Part shown: piece after piece, positions 7,399 to 12,133 of the stretch
Numbering within the stretch: the stretch's first letter is position 1
Layout of the letters: each line of letters begins with the position of its first letter
Source of the DNA: a bacterium HR36
Lineage (GTDB): Bacteria; Planctomycetota; Planctomycetia; Gemmatales; HRBIN36
Length of the DNA: 12,133 nt
Direction of reading: 5' to 3'
NCBI GenBank assembly: GCA_002898995.1
Contig: BEIM01000057.1
Span: 1-12,133 of the forward strand
Notes under the pieces: generated by a model
What the model was told of the DNA's origin: nothing
Database searches by the model: none
What the model saw: the letters and a program-made list of their open reading frames with translations, nothing else
Made by a program: the position numbers and the translations under genes

Positions 7399-9660
7399 TT
7401 AGGTCTTGGATTGGAGAGCGGCCAGCACGCGGTCTGGGCTGAATGGGGTGCGCGGCACACGGACGCCGAGGGCATTGCAAATGGCGTTACCGATGGCAGC
7501 AGCCGTGCTGATTGTTGGTGGTTCGCCGATGCCAATAACGCCGCGCTCGGGCATGTCGTGCATATGGACGATGATCTCAGGCATGTCGAGGATGCCGCCA
7601 AGCTTGTAGAATTCGAAGTCGGGGTTGACCATGCGACCGGTCTGCTCATCCACGATCATCTCCTCGAACATGGCGAGGTTGATGCCCATGATGACACCGC
7701 CGGCCACTTGCGACTCGCAGCCGAGTTTATTGACAACCATGCCACAATCCTGGACGGCGACAATTCTTTCGAGCCGCACCACGCCGGTTTCGGTGTCTAC
7801 CCAGACTTCGGCGACTTGCACGCCGCCTACGCCGAGATTGGATAGACCGGGCTGCCAGTTTCCCTGGCCGCGAACACTCTCCATACCCAGTCGGGCGCAG
7901 GCCTGCCGCCAGGTGTAGCTCTTGCCACTCGCCTTGTCGGTGATTTTTCCCGCTTCAATGGCGAGGCTTTCCGGCTGCGTGCCGAGCTTCGGGGCGATCT
8001 TGCGGAACAATTCGTCGCGGGCGTTAATCGCTGCCACCAAAGCCGCTGGCGCAGTGCCAGGAGTAGTGGTGCTGCCGCCCGATCCCGTGGAACGGCCGAT
8101 CTGGCTTTCGCCGATGATTACGGTCAACTCTTTCGGTTCTAACCCAAGAACTTCCGCGACCACGATGGCCAGCACTGTACGTTCGCCGGTACCCAGGTCT
8201 TGTGTCGAGCACTGCACCAGCACCGAACCATCGCTGTGGATGGTGACGAAGACATCGTTGTCGGCGCGGCCGGCGCCGCCCCAGGTGTGCAGCGCCATGC
8301 CGATGCCATGCTTCCATGGACCTTTAGTCGGACCTTTGCCTGGTGGATGCCATTTCTTCTTCCACTGCGACAGTTCGGCGGCGATGCCGATCTCTGTGGC
8401 GTAAATGGTTTGCCGCAGCGCCAAGAAGGAAGTCGGCTGAGTCTTGATGGCGTTGGGATCGTTAGGCGGCAGGTTCTTGAGCCGGACTTCCATTGGGTCT
8501 AAGCCGGCAGCATTAGCGAAGTCGTCCACCGCCGACTCCGTGATAAAGCAGTTTTGCGGATGAGCAGGGGCGCGCATGGCCCGTGCCGCTCCGTGATTGA
8601 GCCGGACGATCTCCGTGCTGATGCGGACATTGGCCACCTCGTACACGTAAGGCAAAATGCCGATGTTAACACCAGCACTCCTGCCAATCCCTGGCGTGCC
8701 GTGGCTGGTCGCTTCAAACAGCGTGATCGTCCCATCCCTATTGCCGGCGATAGTCACCGTCGCTGTGGCGCTGGGACGATTACCCGCAGCCAAGTGTTCT
8801 TCGTCGCGGTCGAGGAAGAGTTTGACGGGCGCCTTGGCCAGCCATGCGAGCACAGCGGCGAGCTGGCCCTGAATATCGGGGCCAAACTTGCTACCAAAAC
8901 CGCCTCCCATGTAATGGGTAATACAGCGCACGCTTGCGGTAATGCCGTGGCCCGCGAGGAATCCTTGCAATTGCCCGGCGGTACCAGGCACCGCTTGCGT
9001 CGTACACCAAATTACCAGGCTCTTAGGATTTTCCCATTCCGCGACCAAACCGTGGGTCTCCAGGCAGCAATGCGTAATGACGGGCACGCCGTAGGTTCCA
9101 GTTACCAGGACTTCCGCAGCCTTCTTGGCCGCATCGGGATCGCCCTGGGTGCGGTTGCCTCCGGGGATGACGTTGCTGGCGTCTTTGCCTGGCACCGTGC
9201 TAGGGGCGTTGCGCTTTTGCAAAGCTGTGCTTTCTTTGACGATGAACGGCAATTGCTCGTATTCGATTTTCACCAGCCGCAAAGCATCGCGCGCATGTTC
9301 CTCGGTGTCGGCAGCGATGGCAAGGATTTCGTCGCCGTGGTAAAACAGTTCGCGGCCGACATCGGTCTTATTCACGGGGAACGCCCAGCCGGGTTTGCCT
9401 TCTTTGCGCCCGCCCGTGTAATTGAGCTGCCCGACCGTAACAATGGCGCGGACTCCAGGCGCTTTTTCGGCCTCAGAAAGATCGAGGCTCTTTATGCGGC
9501 AGTGTGCGTAGGGACTGCGAAGGATGACGGCATGAAGCATGCCTGGACGATTGATGTCCTGGCTATAGCGAGCCCGGCCAGTGGCCTTGTCAGGCCCATC
9601 CAACCGCGGTACACGGGTGCCGATGACGCGACGCTTTGCGGGCCATTTGATTTCCGCCAT
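7399..9660 (-). CDS. Molybdopterin-binding catalytic subunit of xanthine dehydrogenase family (PaoC-like)
   Basis: This 753-residue large subunit hydroxylates or oxidises a substrate such as an aldehyde or N-heterocycle at a Mo-cytosine-dinucleotide-type centre. Visible landmarks are the N-terminal hammerhead start RLDGPDKATGRARYSQDI (20-37), ETHGLVAEWE (201-210), the GGGFG loop (252-256), MRAP (362-365), the glycine-rich GRSTGSGGSTTT (522-533), and the catalytic-glutamate motif GIGEPP with Glu713 near the C-terminus. Length is normal for the family. It carries no signal peptide and would be exported bound to the Tat-tagged small subunit. AAGGAGG at 9668-9674 lies 7 nt before the ATG and inside the end of the small-subunit gene, whose TAA stop lies between them, so translation is probably coupled. 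The family is certain; the substrate cannot be read from the sequence. Confidence 0.96.
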   Translation of the reverse strand: MAEIKWPAKRRVIGTRVPRLDGPDKATGRARYSQDINRPGMLHAVILRSPYAHCRIKSLDLSEAEKAPGVRAIVTVGQLNYTGGRKEGKPGWAFPVNKTDVGRELFYHGDEILAIAADTEEHARDALRLVKIEYEQLPFIVKESTALQKRNAPSTVPGKDASNVIPGGNRTQGDPDAAKKAAEVLVTGTYGVPVITHCCLETHGLVAEWENPKSLVIWCTTQAVPGTAGQLQGFLAGHGITASVRCITHYMGGGFGSKFGPDIQGQLAAVLAWLAKAPVKLFLDRDEEHLAAGNRPSATATVTIAGNRDGTITLFEATSHGTPGIGRSAGVNIGILPYVYEVANVRISTEIVRLNHGAARAMRAPAHPQNCFITESAVDDFANAAGLDPMEVRLKNLPPNDPNAIKTQPTSFLALRQTIYATEIGIAAELSQWKKKWHPPGKGPTKGPWKHGIGMALHTWGGAGRADNDVFVTIHSDGSVLVQCSTQDLGTGERTVLAIVVAEVLGLEPKELTVIIGESQIGRSTGSGGSTTTPGTAPAALVAAINARDELFRKIAPKLGTQPESLAIEAGKITDKASGKSYTWRQACARLGMESVRGQGNWQPGLSNLGVGGVQVAEVWVDTETGVVRLERIVAVQDCGMVVNKLGCESQVAGGVIMGINLAMFEEMIVDEQTGRMVNPDFEFYKLGGILDMPEIIVHMHDMPERGVIGIGEPPTISTAAAIGNAICNALGVRVPRTPFSPDRVLAALQSKT

Positions 9661-9663
9661 CGC

Positions 9664-10293
9664 TTAGCCTCCTTTCTGGCAGAGACTGCGCAGGGCGTGG
9701 CGCATTTGCTGATAGGTACCGCAGCGGCAGATATTGCCCGCCAGGCAACGCTCCACTTCCGCAGGCGTAGCTTTCGGATTGCGGTCGAAACACCCCTTCA
9801 TCGCCATGACAAATCCCGGCGTGCAGAAGCCGCACTGCTGCGCATCGTACTGGGCAAAGGCGGCCGGCACGCGGTGTAACTGACCGTCTTGGTACAGACT
9901 TTCGGGCGTTTCGATGTTCTTGCCCTGGGCTTCCAGGGCGAGCATGGTGCAGGCGTAAATGGGCTTACCATTGAGCAAAACCGTGCAGGCGCCGCAGGTG
10001 CCGCGGTCGCAGACCCTTTTGGGACCAGTGACGTCCATGTAATGGCGAAGACAATCCAGCAGGGTAACGCGGGGTTCAATCTGGACAGTAATGCGCGTCC
10101 CGTTGACGGTGAGCTCGCAAGCCACCGGCTTCGGGCCGAAACCCGGCGTTGCGATCGCTTTGGCCTTGTCCGCTTGGCCAAGGGTTTCGCCAGGACCGAT
10201 CAAAGCCGTCGCCGCTGCTGTCAAACCTGTGCCACTGAGAAACTCGCGCCGGGAGATGCCCGGCTTATGAGGCGGGTGAGGCGATTCGGGCAT
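9664..10293 (-). CDS. Tat-exported [2Fe-2S] subunit of molybdenum hydroxylase (PaoA-like)
   Basis: This small electron-transfer subunit has 209 residues. The N-terminus carries a twin-arginine signal, SRREFLSG at about 14-21, then a hydrophobic alanine-rich stretch, so the holoenzyme should be moved folded to the periplasm, as in PaoABC. The plant-type ferredoxin cluster is CDRGTCGACTVLLNGKPIYAC (Cys95, 100, 103, 115). The second, alpha-helical cluster is QCGFC...ICRC (Cys154, 157, 189, 191). Both are complete. I chose ATG 10293 because GGGAGG at 10301-10306 is 7 nt before it. The in-frame ATG 10299, two residues longer, touches that site and is less likely. It is first in the operon, only 3 bp before the molybdopterin subunit. 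The order FeS-Mo-FAD differs from paoABC (FeS-FAD-Mo). Confidence 0.94.
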   Translation of the reverse strand: MPESPHPPHKPGISRREFLSGTGLTAAATALIGPGETLGQADKAKAIATPGFGPKPVACELTVNGTRITVQIEPRVTLLDCLRHYMDVTGPKRVCDRGTCGACTVLLNGKPIYACTMLALEAQGKNIETPESLYQDGQLHRVPAAFAQYDAQQCGFCTPGFVMAMKGCFDRNPKATPAEVERCLAGNICRCGTYQQMRHALRSLCQKGG

Positions 10294-10351
10294 GGGCATT
10301 CCTCCCTTAGGCTGGTAATAGGGGGATACTCGGCGTTTCCTTCGCAGGGCG

Positions 10352-10379
10352 ATTGTAAAATTTCCGGGGCAAAGGTCAA
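10352..10379 (-). promoter_or_regulatory. Sigma70-like promoter of the Mo-hydroxylase operon
   Basis: On the minus strand TTGACC (10374-10379) and TACAAT (10352-10357) are separated by 16 bp, about 60 nt before the first start codon. Matches to consensus are 5/6 at each box. No comparable pair is found for the opposite gene. Confidence 0.6.
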
Positions 10380-10386
10380 GCGGCCA

Positions 10387-10400
10387 GCAAAAATTTTTGC
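10387..10400. repeat. Perfect 14-bp palindrome GCAAAAATTTTTGC
   Basis: This perfect palindrome lies in the divergent gap, 6 bp before the GGQ-protein ATG and 7 bp upstream of the -35 box of the Mo-hydroxylase promoter. Its place suits an operator for either gene or both. It could also be merely an A/T-rich curved segment. Confidence 0.4.
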
Positions 10401-10406
10401 CAGGCT

Positions 10407-10922
10407 ATGCGCCACCAATTTACCGCACTTTCCGACGAACAACTCTTGCGGCAATGCGCCGTGGACACATATCGCGCTAGCGGTCCTGGCGGCCAGAAAC
10501 GGAATAAAACCGACTCGGCCGTTCGCTTGCGCCATCGCCCCAGCGGCTTGCAGGTCATCGCTGAGGAAAGCCGGTCCCAGCACGAAAACAAGCAACGGGC
10601 CTTAAGACGGTTGCGGCAACGGATGTACTTGCTATTGCGCGAGGCGTTTCCACCGACCGCACCTGAGGCGATAGCCTTGCTCCGCGAAATTGCCCAGCAC
10701 CGCTTAAAACTCGGCCAGCGTGATGCCCGCTACTGGCCCACCGCGGGGCTAGTGTTGGACGCCTTGGCCGCTTACCAGGGGCACCTCGCTGCCACTGCCC
10801 AAGCACTCGGTATTTCCACAGGTCAGCTGGTGCGCTTCCTGGCCGACAATGACAAACTTTGGCAGCAGGCTAATCACATCCGCCAGCAATTTGCCCTGCA
10901 CCGTCTCCACTTCCCCTCCTGA
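10407..10922 (+). CDS. Short GGQ release-factor-like protein with HTH-like C-terminal tail
   Basis: This 171-residue protein has residues ~12-75 forming the catalytic domain of class-I release factors: SGPGGQKRNKTDSAVRL at 25-41, with the GGQ (28-30) that triggers peptidyl-tRNA hydrolysis. There is no codon-recognition domain, as in ArfB/YaeJ, which rescues stalled ribosomes. Instead of ArfB's short basic tail, ~95 residues follow with RYWPTAGLVLDALAAY and then LAATAQALGISTGQLVRFL (127-145), a pattern like a helix-turn-helix, then LWQQANHIRQQF. Planctomycetes carry similar short 'peptide chain release factor-like' proteins; I recall this architecture but cannot verify it. ATG 10407 is the first in frame; only a weak AGG precedes it. 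It stands alone, divergent from the Mo-hydroxylase operon. Rescue activity is inference. Confidence 0.85.
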   Translation: MRHQFTALSDEQLLRQCAVDTYRASGPGGQKRNKTDSAVRLRHRPSGLQVIAEESRSQHENKQRALRRLRQRMYLLLREAFPPTAPEAIALLREIAQHRLKLGQRDARYWPTAGLVLDALAAYQGHLAATAQALGISTGQLVRFLADNDKLWQQANHIRQQFALHRLHFPS

Positions 10923-10963
10923 TTCAGCCTATGCCGTCGCTACCTAGAGCAGTTCCGCTCATT

Positions 10964-10992
10964 TTGCTTCACGTGGAACCACGTTCTATTAG
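10964..10992 (+). promoter_or_regulatory. Weak promoter-like pair around an inverted repeat
   Basis: TTGCTT (10964-10969) and TATTAG (10987-10992) are 17 bp apart. The spacer contains ACGTGG-AA-CCACGT (10971-10984), 6-bp arms with a 2-bp centre. It is about 180 nt before the microprotein. Each hexamer is a modest match, so this is a candidate only. The rest of the 250-bp gap 10923-11172 shows nothing I can name. Confidence 0.25.
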
Positions 10993-11172
10993 CCAGAAGC
11001 AGCCCCTTCGGAGCTTTGTCCCAGCAGCCTAGAGAAACTCCATGTATACTTACGGGAAAACACCCATGGCTTTGGGAAGTTAATCCAACACCAATTACGG
11101 CATTTCCAGCTCCCAAGCCGTGGCTTGCAGCGTAAGACGACGAAACAACGACAGGGACTATTGAGGCGAATC

Positions 11173-11256
11173 ATGGATTTAACGCTCTTGGTGTGCATTG
11201 CTGCAATCCTGGCCATTACTGCACTGTATTACCTCTTCCAGCGCCGGCGGGAATGA
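11173..11256 (+). CDS. 27-residue single-pass membrane microprotein, function unknown
   Basis: This is an ATG-to-TGA frame of 27 residues. It begins MDLTLLVCIAAI and has one continuous hydrophobic helix over residues ~2-22, ending in a basic QRRRE tail. That is a short periplasmic N-terminus with a positively charged cytoplasmic end by the positive-inside rule. GAGG at 11163-11166 lies 6 nt before the ATG, a good ribosome site. The cysteine desulfurase starts 60 bp later on the same strand, so the two may share a transcript. The helix has no charged residue, as expected for a real membrane segment rather than a chance frame. I do not recognise a family; it may be a small membrane subunit or regulator. 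Being so short, it could still be fortuitous. Confidence 0.5.
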   Translation: MDLTLLVCIAAILAITALYYLFQRRRE

Positions 11257-11316
11257 CGAGTCGGCGGAGATTGCGTAGCATGTTAGCGGCGAGAAGCAAA
11301 GTTTGGGAAAGCGGTC

Positions 11317-12133
11317 ATGATTTATCTGGACAACAACGCGACTACGCCGCTGCTGCCGGAAGTGCGCGAGGCGATGGAGCCATACTGGAGCGAGCAGTAC
11401 GGCAACGCTTCCAGTGTCCACAGCTATGGCCGGCGCGCGCGGAAAGCCGTCGAAGATGCCCGCGAACTCATCGCCCATTATCTCGGAGCCGAGCCCGACG
11501 AATTGATTTTCACCAGCGGGGCTACAGAAGCCAACAACCTGGCCATCTTTGGTCTGGCTCGTGACAACGGTGTGATTGTATCCAGCCGCATCGAACATCC
11601 CTCGGTGCAGGAGGCGGTGGCGACATTAGCGGAACGGGGTTTCTCCTGGCGCGAGATTCCTGTGCGCCTGGACGGGAGAGTGGAGGTGCAGGGGTTGGCG
11701 GAGCTCTGCCAGGGGGACGTGCAGCTGGCGTGCCTAATGCTGGCTAATAATGAAACGGGCACCTTGCAGCCTGTCGCAGAGCTCGCAGCCCTTTGCCGCC
11801 AGCGCCACATCCCCGTGCATTGTGATGCGGTTCAAGCCGTGGGCAAAATCCCCGTCCACTTTCATCAACTCGGGCTGACCACACTGAGTTTTTCCGGGCA
11901 CAAACTGCACGGCCCAAAGGGTATTGGCGGATTGCTGGTGCGGCGTGGTGTGATTCTCAAGCCTCTGCTGTACGGCGGCCACCAGGAACGGGAACGTCGG
12001 CCAGACACCGAACCTGTGCCGCTCATCGTCGGTCTGGCAAAGGCCATCGAACTAGCGCACCGGGAGATGTCTGCACGCCAGCAGCACTTGGGGCAGCTGC
12101 GTACGGTGTTTCTGGCGGGACTGCAGATCGGAA
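11317..12133 (+). CDS. Cysteine desulfurase, NifS/IscS family, C-terminus cut by window edge
   Basis: This is a PLP-dependent enzyme that takes sulfur from L-cysteine for Fe-S clusters, thio-tRNA or Mo cofactor. The frame is open from ATG 11317 to the window end (272 codons). The N-terminus MIYLDNNATTPLLPEV is canonical. Other marks are SGATEANN (67-74), His94 (IEHPSV) stacking on PLP, NNETG (144-148), Asp170 and Gln173 (CDAVQAVGK) on the cofactor, and the Schiff-base lysine Lys196 in SGHKLHGPKG. The phosphate-binding RxGT motif reads RRPDTEP (227-233), with Asp in place of Gly. The catalytic cysteine loop and last ~100 residues are outside the window, so group I versus group II cannot be settled. 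Only a weak GGGAAAG precedes the start. It probably shares a transcript with the microprotein. Confidence 0.93.
   Translation, partial: MIYLDNNATTPLLPEVREAMEPYWSEQYGNASSVHSYGRRARKAVEDARELIAHYLGAEPDELIFTSGATEANNLAIFGLARDNGVIVSSRIEHPSVQEAVATLAERGFSWREIPVRLDGRVEVQGLAELCQGDVQLACLMLANNETGTLQPVAELAALCRQRHIPVHCDAVQAVGKIPVHFHQLGLTTLSFSGHKLHGPKGIGGLLVRRGVILKPLLYGGHQERERRPDTEPVPLIVGLAKAIELAHREMSARQQHLGQLRTVFLAGLQIG

Noticed and set aside
7352..7480. 43-codon N-terminal extension of the FAD subunit
   Set aside because: It overlaps the end of the molybdopterin gene and lacks similarity to the family; MKNFTYYRP at 7351 with a ribosome site is the normal start.
8554..9879. Long plus-strand open frame (441 codons) opposite the molybdopterin and FeS subunit genes
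   Set aside because: It is antisense to two unmistakable genes with all family motifs; the product has no recognisable domain and the frame spans their boundary.
10997..11016. Possible terminator after the GGQ gene (AAGC...GCTT)
   Set aside because: The stem is short and interrupted and only a TTTG follows; too weak to annotate.
11193..11564. Plus-strand frame of 123 codons over the microprotein and desulfurase start
   Set aside because: It overlaps the NifS coding start out of frame, the product has no motif, and the desulfurase motifs are unambiguous.

Overview
The window is about 12.1 kb of moderately GC-rich bacterial chromosome. It most resembles a planctomycete, probably of the Gemmata lineage. 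The pointers are a Ser/Thr kinase with the short N-terminal helical module and degenerate activation segment I associate with that group, a short GGQ release-factor-like protein with an HTH-like tail, and a gliding-type (GldA/GldF/GldG) ABC cassette with an enlarged permease. This assignment is inference from protein style; no rRNA or other marker gene is present.

Layout. (1) 1-4057, minus strand: a three-gene ABC cassette transcribed right to left. It consists of a GldA-like ATPase, a GldF-like permease with about 390 extra N-terminal residues, and a GldG-like auxiliary membrane protein cut by the left edge. (2) 4311-5762, plus strand: a Ser/Thr protein kinase with a degenerate receiver-like C-terminus, divergent from the ABC cassette. 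(3) 5763-6331: a 569-bp convergent gap without a credible gene, holding a perfect 21-bp direct repeat, nested stem-loops that can serve as a terminator for the minus strand, and a long-looped 11-bp inverted repeat. (4) 6332-10293, minus strand: a three-subunit molybdenum hydroxylase operon in the order [2Fe-2S] subunit with Tat signal, molybdopterin subunit, FAD subunit with a likely [4Fe-4S] cluster. A good sigma70-like promoter lies in front of it. (5) 10407-10922, plus strand: the GGQ protein. (6) 11173-12133, plus strand: an unlisted 27-residue single-pass membrane microprotein followed by a NifS/IscS-type cysteine desulfurase cut by the right edge.

How the genes relate. The ABC cassette is a self-contained membrane machine. 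The Mo-hydroxylase operon encodes all three subunits of an exported PaoABC-like oxidoreductase, but no XdhC/PaoD-type maturation factor is present. The cysteine desulfurase could supply sulfur for Fe-S clusters or Mo cofactor, but nothing here ties it to that operon.

I see no CRISPR array, phage gene, transposase, rRNA or tRNA, and no clearly new defence or mobile system. The least explained items are the microprotein, the kinase-receiver fusion, the permease N-terminal extension and the structured repeat region.
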